This document shows positions 36,272-44,199 of a stretch of 64,000 bases of DNA, one piece after another. A model generated the notes under the pieces. It was not told where the DNA came from. It made no database searches and saw only the letters and a list, made by a program, of their open reading frames with translations. Source of the DNA: Allobosea sp. (GTDB taxonomy: Bacteria > Pseudomonadota > Alphaproteobacteria > Rhizobiales > Beijerinckiaceae); the NCBI GenBank assembly GCA_024231975.1, contig JAAEQB010000118.1, positions 1 to 64,000 on the forward strand, given 5' to 3'. Within the stretch, counting starts at the first letter, position 1. The number at the start of each line of letters is the position of its first letter. The translations under genes and the position numbers were made by a program.

Positions 36272-37249
36272 ATGAATCCTACTGGCTTCGACATCGTCGT
36301 CGTCGCGCTGGTCGCGCTGGTGATCCTGACGATCGCGCTCGGGGTGCGCACCATCCCGCAGGGCTACAATTACACGGTCGAGCGTTTCGGCCGCTATTCG
36401 CGCACGCTGGGAGCGGGCCTCGGGCTGATCGTGCCCTATATCGAGCGCATCGGCCACAAGGTGAATGTGATGGAGCAGGTGCTCGACATTCCCTCGCAGG
36501 AAGCGATCACCAAGGACAATGCCGGCGTGCGCATCGACGCCGCCGCCTTCTACCAGGTGCTCGACGCCGCCAGGGCCTGCTACGAGGTCTCCCATCTCGC
36601 CCAGGCGCTGATGGTCCTGACCATGACCAATATCCGCACCGTGGTCGGCTCGATGGACCTCGACCAGCTGCTCTCGCATCGCGACGAGATCAACGAGCGG
36701 CTGCTGCGGGTCATGGACGCCGCGGCCTCGCCCTGGGGCGTCAAGGTCACCCGTATCGAGATCCGGGACATCCTGCCGCCGGCCGACATCGCCGGCGCGA
36801 TGAACCGGCAGATGAAGGCCGAGCGCGAGAAGCGCGCCGCCGTGCTCGAGGCCGAAGGCCAGCGCCAGGCCGAGATCCTGAAGGCCGAGGGTCAGAAGCA
36901 GTCGCAGATCCTCGCCGCCGAGGGCCGCAAGGAAGCGGCGCTGCGCGACGCCGAGGCGCGCGAGCGTCTGGCCCAGGCCGAAGCCAATGCGACCGCCATG
37001 GTCAGCGAGGCGATCAGCCGCGGCGACATCCAGGCCGCGAACTTCCTGATCGCCGAACGCTACACCGAGGCGCTGAAAGCGATGGCGAGCGCCCATAACA
37101 GCAAGGTGGTGATCGTCCCGATCGAGGCTGCGGCGCTGGCCGGCACCGTCGGCGGCATCGCTCAGCTGACCAAGGCCGTGTTCGGCGAGGATGCCGCGGC
37201 GAGCCGGCGCGCGGGCTCCGTGCCGACGGCCGGCCGCACGGAGGGCTGA
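36272..37249 (+). CDS. SPFH/Band 7 membrane protein, QmcA/stomatin-like
   Basis: A 325-residue membrane-anchored SPFH protein. One N-terminal helix (about residues 6-27) is followed by the band 7 domain (TIPQGYNYTVERFGRY, LIVPYIERIGHKVNVMEQVLDIPSQEAITKDN). A long Glu/Ala/Arg-rich coiled coil (about 170-245, repeats of AEGQ and AEA) precedes a hydrophobic C-terminus. It likely oligomerises into membrane microdomain cages and modulates proteases. GGAGAG at 36261 fixes the start. The partner NfeD gene follows after 2 bases. Confidence 0.94.
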   Translation: MNPTGFDIVVVALVALVILTIALGVRTIPQGYNYTVERFGRYSRTLGAGLGLIVPYIERIGHKVNVMEQVLDIPSQEAITKDNAGVRIDAAAFYQVLDAARACYEVSHLAQALMVLTMTNIRTVVGSMDLDQLLSHRDEINERLLRVMDAAASPWGVKVTRIEIRDILPPADIAGAMNRQMKAEREKRAAVLEAEGQRQAEILKAEGQKQSQILAAEGRKEAALRDAEARERLAQAEANATAMVSEAISRGDIQAANFLIAERYTEALKAMASAHNSKVVIVPIEAAALAGTVGGIAQLTKAVFGEDAAASRRAGSVPTAGRTEG

Positions 37250-37251
37250 GC

Positions 37252-37698
37252 ATGCTCGACTGGTTCGCCTCCTTCGGCGGCTGGGGCTGGATCGTGATCG
37301 GGCTCGTCCTGGTCGGCGGCGAGATGCTGGCGCCGGGAGTCTTCCTGCTCTGGCTCGGGCTTGCCGCGCTATTGACCGGCGCCGTCGTCGGGCTGACCGG
37401 CCTCGCCTGGCAGGGCGCCTGGCTGGTCTTCGCGGGGCTCGCCGTCGCCTGCGTCCTCATCGGCCGCGCCGTCTCGCGCCACCGCAGCGAGGAGCCGGAC
37501 ATCGCGATGGGCCTGAACGATCGCGGCCGCCAGCTGATCGGCAAGGTCTTCAAGCTGGAGGCGACGATGACCGGTGGGGAAGGCCGCATCCGCGTCGGCG
37601 ATTCCTCCTGGCGCGTCACCGGCCCGGAACTGCTCGCCGGCACCGAGATCCGCGTCGTGCGGGTCGACGGCGCGACGCTGGTGGTCGAGAAGGCCTGA
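37252..37698 (+). CDS. NfeD family protein
   Basis: A 148-residue short NfeD protein: two to three transmembrane segments (about 8-78) and a soluble OB-fold domain (GRQLIGKVFKLEATMTGGEGRIRVGDSSWRV). It pairs with the SPFH protein encoded 2 bases upstream, the usual operon partner. The long protease-fused form is not present. Confidence 0.93.
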   Translation: MLDWFASFGGWGWIVIGLVLVGGEMLAPGVFLLWLGLAALLTGAVVGLTGLAWQGAWLVFAGLAVACVLIGRAVSRHRSEEPDIAMGLNDRGRQLIGKVFKLEATMTGGEGRIRVGDSSWRVTGPELLAGTEIRVVRVDGATLVVEKA

Positions 37699-37854
37699 TT
37701 TTCGCCTTCCGCGTATTTTCCGCAAACCCCGCTGAAGGGCTTAACGGGCCGTTCACGCCGGCCATCGTCGTTCGTGGACCGTACCCGCCGGTTCCGTCAT
37801 GACGGGCGCAGCGCCGCCCGATATCGGATCGCAGGCCGCGCGGAGGACACCGTC

Positions 37855-37947
37855 ATGAGCATTGCGCACGGTCCGATCGACCTCGCCCTCGCCGCCTTGC
37901 TGTCGCTCCTGCTGGCGGCGATTGCGCTGAGCAGCGCCATCGCCTGA
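37855..37947 (+). CDS. Tiny hydrophobic ORF resembling a duplicated signal peptide
   Basis: A 30-residue ORF with an excellent ribosome binding site (GGAGGA 8 bases upstream). Its N-terminus, HGPIDLALAALLSLLL, matches the start of the L,D-transpeptidase 210 bases downstream (HGPIDFTLAAALSLLM) with 13 of 20 identical residues in register, and the DNA is also similar. It looks like a duplicated leader that ends in a stop instead of continuing into a mature domain. It may be a small membrane protein, a leader peptide or a decayed duplicate. Confidence 0.55.
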   Translation: MSIAHGPIDLALAALLSLLLAAIALSSAIA

Positions 37948-37961
37948 GGCGGGTTAAGCCC

Positions 37962-38002
37962 GGATTCATGCTGAATCCAGGGTTCACCATGCTGCTGAAC
38001 CC
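37962..38002. repeat. Two adjacent hairpins
   Basis: GGATTCA-TGC-TGAATCC (37962-37978) is a perfect 7-base stem, immediately followed by GGGTTC-N11-GAACCC (37980-38002). Both contain CATGCTG. They lie between the tiny ORF and the L,D-transpeptidase gene. No T-run follows, so a simple intrinsic terminator is unlikely. An mRNA structure or a protein site is possible. Confidence 0.55.
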
Positions 38003-38065
38003 TCGATTCACCGGCGGTCAGCCCAAATCCGCTCCCGGAACATTCCGTTTCTCAGGGAGAAGGCC

Positions 38066-38593
38066 ATGGCTGGCCGGCACGGACCGATCGATTTCACCCT
38101 CGCGGCAGCGCTCTCGCTGCTGATGCTGCTCCTGGTGCGTCCTGCCCAGGCGCGAGAGGTCGTCGACTTCCCCGATTATCGCTACCAGCCCGGCACGATC
38201 CTGATCCGGACGGCCGAGCGCAAGCTCTACTACATCGCCGCGCCCGGCCAGGCGCTGCGCTACACCATCGCCGTCGGCAAGGCCGGCAAGCAGTGGCGCG
38301 GCGTCAAATATGTCGAGGAGCTCCAGGTCGATCCGGCCTGGAGCCCGCCAGCGGAAGTCAAGCGCGACAATCCGCGCCTGCCCGACGTGATCCCCGGCGG
38401 CGCCTCCAACAACCCGATGGGCGCGCGTGTCATCGGCCTCGGCCCGGGCGGGCAATACGCCATCCACGGCACCAATAACCCGCGCTCGGTCGGCACCGCC
38501 GCCTCCTATGGCTGTTTCCGCATGCACAACAGCGACGTGATCGATCTCTACGCCCGCGTCCGCATGGGCACGCCGGTGGTCGTGATGCCCTGA
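38066..38593 (+). CDS. L,D-transpeptidase (YkuD domain)
   Basis: A 175-residue secreted enzyme with a signal peptide (about residues 1-29, ending RPAQA). The YkuD catalytic pattern is His134 (IHGTNNPRSVG) and Cys150 in SYGCFRMHNSDV. It should crosslink peptidoglycan by 3-3 bonds or attach proteins to it in the periplasm. GGGAGAAGG precedes the ATG. Its first 20 residues are mirrored by the tiny ORF at 37855. Confidence 0.93.
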   Translation: MAGRHGPIDFTLAAALSLLMLLLVRPAQAREVVDFPDYRYQPGTILIRTAERKLYYIAAPGQALRYTIAVGKAGKQWRGVKYVEELQVDPAWSPPAEVKRDNPRLPDVIPGGASNNPMGARVIGLGPGGQYAIHGTNNPRSVGTAASYGCFRMHNSDVIDLYARVRMGTPVVVMP

Positions 38594-38629
38594 CAGCTGA
38601 AGCGAGGGCCCAGATCCTGCGCTGCTCCC

Positions 38630-39577
38630 CTAGATCGCGACGGGCGACAGCAGCGGCTGGCCGGCGAAGAACGCTTCGAGATTGGCGAGCAGCAGCTCCT
38701 GCTGCGCGATCTGCGCCGATTCGGCGTTCGCCGCGATATGGGGCGTCAGCACCGCGTTCTCCAGCGCCTTGAGCCGATCCGGAACAAGAGGCTCGTGCTC
38801 GTAGACGTCAAGCGCCGCGCCCGCGATCCTGCCGTTCTCCAGGGCCTCGACCAGGGCTGCCTCATCGACGGCAATCCCGCGCGATATGTTGACGAGATGG
38901 CCCTGTGGACCAAGAGCGCGCAGGACCTCGGCGTCGATCGCATGACGCGTCTCGCTGCTCGCGCGGACCGAGACCATCAGGATATCAGCCCATTCGGCAA
39001 GGCCGAGCAGGCTGTCGTGATACTGATAGGGCAACTCCGGCCGCGGCGAGCGGTTGTGATAGCCGATCGTCATGTCGAAGGCCGCGGCACGCGTCGCAAT
39101 GCGCTGGCCGATGGCGCCTAGCCCGAAAATTCCAAGCTTGCGCCCTGCCAAACCCGGCACATGCGCCATGCGCTCGATCGCATTGCCTTGCCAGCGGCCG
39201 GCCCGGAGGAAGCGTTCGGCGGCGCCGATCTGCCGGGCGCTCGCCAGCATCAACCCCACAGCGAATTCGGCGACGCTCGTCGCATTGGCGTCGGCGGCAT
39301 TGCTGACCAGGATGCCACGCGCCTTGGCGGCGGCCCGCTCGATCCCTTCATTGCCCGTGCCGTAGCAGGCGATGAGACCGAGATTGGGCAAGGCTTCGAT
39401 CAGGGCAGCGTCTGTTTTCAAGGAGCCGATCGTCAGGAGCACGCGCGCCGCTTCCGCCCCTGCGGGCAGCGCATCCGGCGCGGAATGGGACATCGGCCCC
39501 AGGACCTCGTACCGCTCCTCCAGGCGCGCGAGCAGGCGCGCCGGCATGCGTGGCGCCATCAGAATCGTCGGCTTCAT
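38630..39577 (-). CDS. D-isomer-specific 2-hydroxyacid dehydrogenase
   Basis: A 315-residue NAD(P)-dependent oxidoreductase that interconverts 2-oxo and D-2-hydroxy acids. The dinucleotide fold shows GIFGLGAIGQRIA, the catalytic Arg region is HLVNISRGIAVDEAAL, and the His is in VLTPHIAANAE. The start at 39577 (MKPTILMAPRMP) has GGAGGT 9 bases upstream; the longer frame is not protein-like. It is likely a glyoxylate/hydroxypyruvate reductase type, but substrate is not assigned. Confidence 0.9.
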   Translation of the reverse strand: MKPTILMAPRMPARLLARLEERYEVLGPMSHSAPDALPAGAEAARVLLTIGSLKTDAALIEALPNLGLIACYGTGNEGIERAAAKARGILVSNAADANATSVAEFAVGLMLASARQIGAAERFLRAGRWQGNAIERMAHVPGLAGRKLGIFGLGAIGQRIATRAAAFDMTIGYHNRSPRPELPYQYHDSLLGLAEWADILMVSVRASSETRHAIDAEVLRALGPQGHLVNISRGIAVDEAALVEALENGRIAGAALDVYEHEPLVPDRLKALENAVLTPHIAANAESAQIAQQELLLANLEAFFAGQPLLSPVAI

Positions 39578-39809
39578 GACTGAAAGACCTCCGAGGGAAT
39601 GCTGCATCGCAGCACTTGCCAGCGCTGGCTTCAACAACCCTGGACGCCGGTCTGCCATATCGCGGATGCAACCCGGAAACGCAGAGGAATCGCTGGAGTT
39701 TTCGCGACTGCGCCTCTCGCCTGCGGCAAAAAAGCCGGATATCGTTTCCGAAGGCGTAACGCTGAGTCCAGCGCGCCTACGAACCGATATGTCTTCAGAG
39801 GGGTACCCG

Positions 39810-40124
39810 ATGGATCATCTCGCCGACGTCAAGAAGTTCGCCAAGAAGCCTGTTAACGAGGCCGCCTTCGCCGGCATGAGCAAGGCCTATGCGCTGGTCA
39901 TGAGCAAGCCCGACACCCGCTATGTCGCCTGCTCCGACCCAGCCGAACTCGACCGAGTCCGCGAGAACTTCCTGAAGAAGAAACTCGGCCTGAAGAGCGC
40001 CGACCTCGACGCCTCCATCAAGGCGACCTGCGATCATATGAAGGTGGACAAGACCAAGTCGCGCCTGACCTTCTACTATCTGCTGGCCGAACATTACGGC
40101 AAGCTCGACGCCTTCGTGAAATAA
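39810..40124 (+). CDS. DUF2853 family protein
   Basis: A 104-residue small soluble protein with the DUF2853 pattern (MDHLADVKKFAKKPVNEAAFAGMSKAYALVMSKPDTRYVACSDPAELDRVRENFLKKKLGL, given here in pieces: residues 1-20, then about 21-60 rich in Lys and Asp). AGAGGGG lies about 7 bases before the ATG at 39810, preferred over the ATG at 39789. It is followed by a strong terminator. Function unknown; the chain is helical and highly charged. Confidence 0.9.
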   Translation: MDHLADVKKFAKKPVNEAAFAGMSKAYALVMSKPDTRYVACSDPAELDRVRENFLKKKLGLKSADLDASIKATCDHMKVDKTKSRLTFYYLLAEHYGKLDAFVK

Positions 40125-40146
40125 GCCTGAAGCCGAGCCTGAATTG

Positions 40147-40178
40147 ATGGCGCCCCCCTCGGGCGCCATTCGTATTTT
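40147..40178 (+). terminator. Rho-independent terminator of the DUF2853 gene
   Basis: A 9-base perfect stem, ATGGCGCCC / GGGCGCCAT (40147-40155 with 40161-40169) with a 5-base loop, is followed by TCGTATTTT. It sits 22 bases after the DUF2853 stop. Confidence 0.88.
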
Positions 40179-40289
40179 CAGGGCCGAGCCATCGGCTGTT
40201 CCCAGGGCGGCCCGAGCACCAGCGCCACATGGCCGTGCGGGCCGGTTGCCCGAGATCGCGATCCTGCGCTGCGCCCGGCGCCGCGCAGC

Positions 40290-41231
40290 TCAGTTCGAAA
40301 AGACCCGGTCGAGCGGCGGCAGAATGCGCAGCAGCTCGTCCTGCCGGTCCTGCAGGCTCGGCGGGAAGATCAGGCGCGTCCCCAGAGTCTCGCGGGTCTC
40401 GTCGATCAGGAAGCCCGGGCCGTCCGTCGCGATCTCGATCAGGATGCCGTCCGGACCGCGGAAATAGATCGACCGGAAGTAATGCCGATCCTTGGCCGGG
40501 CTCGCGACGATCCCGAAGGTCTCCTGCAGCTTGCCCGCCATCACAGCGAGATCGGCCTCGTCCCTGGCGCGGAATGCGACGTGATGGATCACGCCGGCCC
40601 CGAGCCTGGGGCGCGAGCGCCCGCCCCGCCGGTGCAGGCACAGCCGGCCGCCCGGGCCGCCATGCGCCGAGAAGACCAGCTGATCGCTCGCGCTCGCGAC
40701 TTCGGCGAAACCCAGCACCTGCGTGAGAAGCCGCGCCATCAGCTCGGTGCCGCGCAGGCTCAAGGTCACGCCGTGGAGCGCGCGGACGGCGAAGGCCTCG
40801 GGGATGTCGGGCGGCGACCAGGTCGTCGTCCCGGGAGCAAGCTCCGAGCCGATGAGGGCGAGCGGTGTCCGGTCGGGATCCTCCAGCATCAACTTGGGGC
40901 ACCCGTCCGAGGTGCGCGTCTGCCGGCAAGGCACCTTGCAGGCGGCGAGCCGCGCCTCCCACCAGCCGATCGCCTCCGGCGCCACCGCGAAGGAGACATA
41001 TTCGGAGCTGCTGGAACGCCCGCTCGCGACCGCGCTCACCCAGGAGAAGAAGGACAAGCGGCTGCCGGGCGAACCCTCCTCGTCGCCATAGATCAGATGG
41101 TAGGCGCCGGGATCCTCATGGGTCACCGTCCGCTTCACCAGGCGCAGGCCGAGCACGCCCGTATAGAAGTCGAGATTGCATGACGCATTCGTGGCGATTG
41201 CGGTGACATGGTGCAGTCCACGCCCAGTCAT
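40290..41231 (-). CDS. Ring-cleaving dioxygenase, MhqO-like (glyoxalase fold)
   Basis: A 313-residue vicinal-oxygen-chelate protein made of two glyoxalase-like halves. Metal ligands are likely His in GLHHVTAIA, His in VIHHVAFRARDEADL and Glu in ILIEIATDGPGF. This length and pattern fit the MhqO/PcpA-type extradiol dioxygenases that open hydroquinone rings. A paralogue with the same motifs lies at 42545 on the other strand, with a LysR regulator between them. Substrate is inferred. Confidence 0.88.
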   Translation of the reverse strand: MTGRGLHHVTAIATNASCNLDFYTGVLGLRLVKRTVTHEDPGAYHLIYGDEEGSPGSRLSFFSWVSAVASGRSSSSEYVSFAVAPEAIGWWEARLAACKVPCRQTRTSDGCPKLMLEDPDRTPLALIGSELAPGTTTWSPPDIPEAFAVRALHGVTLSLRGTELMARLLTQVLGFAEVASASDQLVFSAHGGPGGRLCLHRRGGRSRPRLGAGVIHHVAFRARDEADLAVMAGKLQETFGIVASPAKDRHYFRSIYFRGPDGILIEIATDGPGFLIDETRETLGTRLIFPPSLQDRQDELLRILPPLDRVFSN

Positions 41232-41509
41232 CCTCGCGATCCTCCGCCTCGACGGTGTCGCCGATCAAACACGCGGGCGTGGCTGCAGTCTGTTCTGCCG
41301 CTAGCCCGAAAGGCGATTCCAGGGCATTTGCTGGGGAGCGTCTTGGACAAAGGCACGATCGTTTGCACCGGAGCGTCACGAAGCTCCGTTCGTGCCCGCA
41401 TTCTAGTTCGAAAGACGGGAGCCGCTCAATCGGATGGCAGCACTCCAGGCCTCGCCGAGGGGTTGTTCGAAAACCGGTGGCGACAAGTCCCACCCCGGGG
41501 GCCTGCGCC

Positions 41510-42412
41510 TCAGAGCGGATGCGTCTGCGTCACATGGATCTCGAAGAAATCGGAGAAGGTCGCGACGCGCAGCGGCAGGCGCTCATAGGGCGGATAGTAG
41601 AGCGTCAGCCAGAGCTCCTCCGGCCGCCAGGCCTCAAGCACCGGCACCAGACGTCGCGAGGCCAGCGCGTCGGCGACGATGAAGCGCGGTAGCAGCGCGA
41701 CGCCCTCACCATTGACGGCGAGCTCGGCCAGCAGGTCGCCGCTATCGGCCCGGAAGCGGCCGGCCGCCCGCACCAGGCTGCGCTCCACCCCGTGCCGCAG
41801 CTCCCAGCCCTCGCCGGCAGGCTCGCCGCCATAGGCGAGCAGCTCGTGCTCGGAGAGGTCGTCTGGGCTTTGCGGCGTGCCGCGCCCCAGCAGATAGGAC
41901 GGCGCGGCGACCAGCAGCCGCGGCACCGGGCAGAGCTTGCGCCAGATCGTCGACTTGTCGGTCGGCATGCCCGAGACGCGAATGGCGAGATCGGCGCCGC
42001 CGTCGAGGATGTCGACGAAGGCATCGGTCAGGCTCAGCGCCACCCGGACGGAGGGATGGGCCAGCCCGAACTGCGTCAACACCGAGGGCAGCACCTTGAG
42101 CCCGAGCGAGAGCGGCGCCGCGATGCGCAGGGTGCCCGCGACCAGCCCATGGGTTTCACGGGTCTCCTGTATCGCCCGCGCCAGCCCGGCGGTGAGCGGG
42201 CGCACGCGCTCGGCATAGAGCGCCCCGGCCGCCGTCAGCGCTACCGTGCGCGTCGTGCGGATGAAGAGCTGCACGCCGAGCCGGGCCTCCAAGGCGGCGA
42301 CAGCGCGCGTGGCAGCGCTCGGCGTCATGCCCAGAGCGGCCGCGGCCGCGGCGAAGCCGCGCTTGTCGGCCACTGCCAAGAAGACCCGGACCGCCTCCAG
42401 TTCGCCGATCAC
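41510..42412 (-). CDS. LysR-family transcriptional regulator
   Basis: A 300-residue LTTR: N-terminal helix-turn-helix (VRVFLAVADKRGFAAAAAALGMTPSAATRAVAALEARLGVQLF) followed by the effector-binding domain. The start is a GTG at 42412 with GGAGAG 7 bases upstream. It is divergent from the dioxygenase at 42545 and is the likely regulator of that gene and the hydrolase that follows. The 278-base gap downstream to 41231 shows no further feature. Confidence 0.93.
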   Translation of the reverse strand: MIGELEAVRVFLAVADKRGFAAAAAALGMTPSAATRAVAALEARLGVQLFIRTTRTVALTAAGALYAERVRPLTAGLARAIQETRETHGLVAGTLRIAAPLSLGLKVLPSVLTQFGLAHPSVRVALSLTDAFVDILDGGADLAIRVSGMPTDKSTIWRKLCPVPRLLVAAPSYLLGRGTPQSPDDLSEHELLAYGGEPAGEGWELRHGVERSLVRAAGRFRADSGDLLAELAVNGEGVALLPRFIVADALASRRLVPVLEAWRPEELWLTLYYPPYERLPLRVATFSDFFEIHVTQTHPL

Positions 42413-42423
42413 AGGCGCTCTCC

Positions 42424-42464
42424 ATTATCGCGATAATCGCAATAATAAGCTGATGAATACAGCT
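42424..42464. promoter_or_regulatory. Palindromes in the LysR/dioxygenase divergent region
   Basis: ATTATCGCGATAAT (42424-42437) is a perfect 14-base palindrome, and AGCTG-N7-CAGCT (42448-42464) is a second inverted repeat. The region is A+T-rich against a GC-rich background and lies 12 to 52 bases upstream of the LysR GTG. LTTR sites usually lie here; the assignment is inference. Confidence 0.6.
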
Positions 42465-42544
42465 ATTCAAGCAATGGCTGGGTTGGCCCATCTTCCTGAT
42501 CACGCCGGGCAGGAACCCTGGCGAAGACATTCGGAGACAGAGTC

Positions 42545-43477
42545 ATGCTCAAGCAGATCAAGGGTCTTCACCACGTCACCTCGATGGCCGCGGACGCCCA
42601 GGTCAACAACAGCTTCTTCACGCACACGCTCGGCCTGCGCCGGGTCAAGAAGACCGTCAATTTCGACGCGCCGGACGTCTATCACCTCTATTACGGCGAC
42701 GAGATCGGCACGCCCGGCACGGTGATGACCTATTTCCCCTTCCCGCACATCGCCAGGCGGCGGTCCGGCATCGGCGAGGTCGGCGAGACCCAGTTCGCCG
42801 TCGCCCCCGAGGCGCTCGCCTATTGGAAAGAGCGCCTCGACAAGGCTGGCGTCGCCGGGCTCGGCGAAACCGAGCTGTTCGGCGAGAAGCATCTGCGTTT
42901 CCAGGGGCCGGATGGCGACAGCTTCTCTCTGGTCGGCATCGCCGGCGACACGCGCGCGCCCTTCGCCGGTGGGCCGGTTCCCTCCGCCGAGGGCGTCCAC
43001 GGCTTCCGCGGCGTGACCCTGCGGCTGCGCGACGAGGGGGCGACGGGCGAATTGCTGAAGTTCATGAACTACGAGGTGGTCGACAGGCAGGGTGCGGTGA
43101 CGCGCTATGCCGTGCCCGGCGGCAACGGAGCCGACATCGTCGACGTCGAGACGCTGCCCGGTGGCGACAACGCCCGGCAGGGCGCCGGCTCGGTGCACCA
43201 CGTCGCCTTCGCTGTCGCCGACAAGGCCGCGCAGGCCGAAGTCCGCAAGGCCCTGATGGACACCGGCTACCAGGTCACCCCGCAGATCGATCGCGACTAC
43301 TTCTGGGCGATCTATTTCCGAGCTCCCGGCGGCGTGCTCTTCGAGATCGCCACCAACGAACCCGGCTTCACCCGGGACGAGGACACCGCCCATCTCGGCG
43401 AGGCGCTGAAGCTGCCGCACCAGCATGCCCATCTGCGTGCCCAGCTCGAGCGCATCCTGCCGCCGATCCAGAACTGA
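42545..43477 (+). CDS. Ring-cleaving dioxygenase, MhqO-like (glyoxalase fold)
   Basis: A 310-residue two-module glyoxalase-fold dioxygenase with GLHHVTSMAADAQVNNSFFTHTLGLRRVKKTVNFD at the N-terminus (residues 6-40). Ligands are likely His9/His10, the His in SVHHVAFAVADKA, and Glu in VLFEIATNEPGF. It resembles MhqO-type hydroquinone dioxygenases, which detoxify quinones formed from aromatics. It is the first gene of a two-gene unit with the hydrolase 61 bases downstream, and is divergent from the LysR gene. Confidence 0.9.
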   Translation: MLKQIKGLHHVTSMAADAQVNNSFFTHTLGLRRVKKTVNFDAPDVYHLYYGDEIGTPGTVMTYFPFPHIARRRSGIGEVGETQFAVAPEALAYWKERLDKAGVAGLGETELFGEKHLRFQGPDGDSFSLVGIAGDTRAPFAGGPVPSAEGVHGFRGVTLRLRDEGATGELLKFMNYEVVDRQGAVTRYAVPGGNGADIVDVETLPGGDNARQGAGSVHHVAFAVADKAAQAEVRKALMDTGYQVTPQIDRDYFWAIYFRAPGGVLFEIATNEPGFTRDEDTAHLGEALKLPHQHAHLRAQLERILPPIQN

Positions 43478-43538
43478 GCCGATCGTGCGACCCGTCCCCC
43501 TGCGGCGGGTCGCCCCGCAAGCCCGCAAGGAGATCGCG

Positions 43539-44168
43539 ATGAGCACCCAGTCGCACGTGCCGTCAGACACGAATGCCTATCACCACTACGCCAAGCCGGC
43601 CGCACCCGGCGCGCCGCTGGTCTTCGCCTTCCACGGCACCGGCGGAGACGAGCGCCAGCTCTCCGGCCTCGTCTCGCAGATCGCTCCGCAGGCCGGGATC
43701 ATCGCGCCGCGCGGCGACGTCTCCGAGCATGGCGCCGCCCGCTTCTTCCGCCGGACCGGCGAAGGCGTCTATGACATGGCCGACCTTGCCGAGCGCACGC
43801 GCAAGATGATCGGCTTCGTCCGCGCCCATCGCGCCGCCAATCCCGGCGCCAAGGTCTATGGAATCGGCTATTCCAACGGGGCGAACATCCTCGCCTCCGT
43901 GATCTTCGCCGCCCCGGAGCTGTTCGATCGTGTCGTGCTGATGCACCCGCTGATCCCGTTCGAACCGGCGCCGCAGCCGGGCCTGTCGACGGTCGAGGTG
44001 TTGATCACGGCGGGGCAGCGCGATCCGATCTCGCCCGCTGCGCTCACCGAGCAGCTCGAACGCTGGCTCACCAGCCAGGGCGCCGGGGTCGAGACGGTCT
44101 GGCACCCGGGCGGCCACGAGATGCGCGAGGCCGAAATCGTCGCTGCGGCGCGTTTCCTGTCCGCCTAG
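43539..44168 (+). CDS. Phospholipase/carboxylesterase-like alpha/beta hydrolase, MhqD-like
   Basis: A 209-residue serine hydrolase with HGTGGDERQL at the oxyanion region, nucleophile elbow GIGYSNGANIL, acid GQRDPIS and base GGHEM. AAGGAG precedes the ATG at 43539. It follows the ring-cleaving dioxygenase on the same strand, matching the MhqO/MhqD association known from Gram-positive quinone resistance. The exact substrate is unknown. Confidence 0.88.
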   Translation: MSTQSHVPSDTNAYHHYAKPAAPGAPLVFAFHGTGGDERQLSGLVSQIAPQAGIIAPRGDVSEHGAARFFRRTGEGVYDMADLAERTRKMIGFVRAHRAANPGAKVYGIGYSNGANILASVIFAAPELFDRVVLMHPLIPFEPAPQPGLSTVEVLITAGQRDPISPAALTEQLERWLTSQGAGVETVWHPGGHEMREAEIVAAARFLSA

Positions 44169-44199
44169 ATCATCGCTACCGCGTCCGAACGTACGCGGT

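Noticed and set aside
39372..39809. N-terminal extension of the DUF2853 protein
   Set aside because: The extra sequence is antisense to the hydroxyacid dehydrogenase start, and a good ribosome binding site precedes the ATG at 39810.
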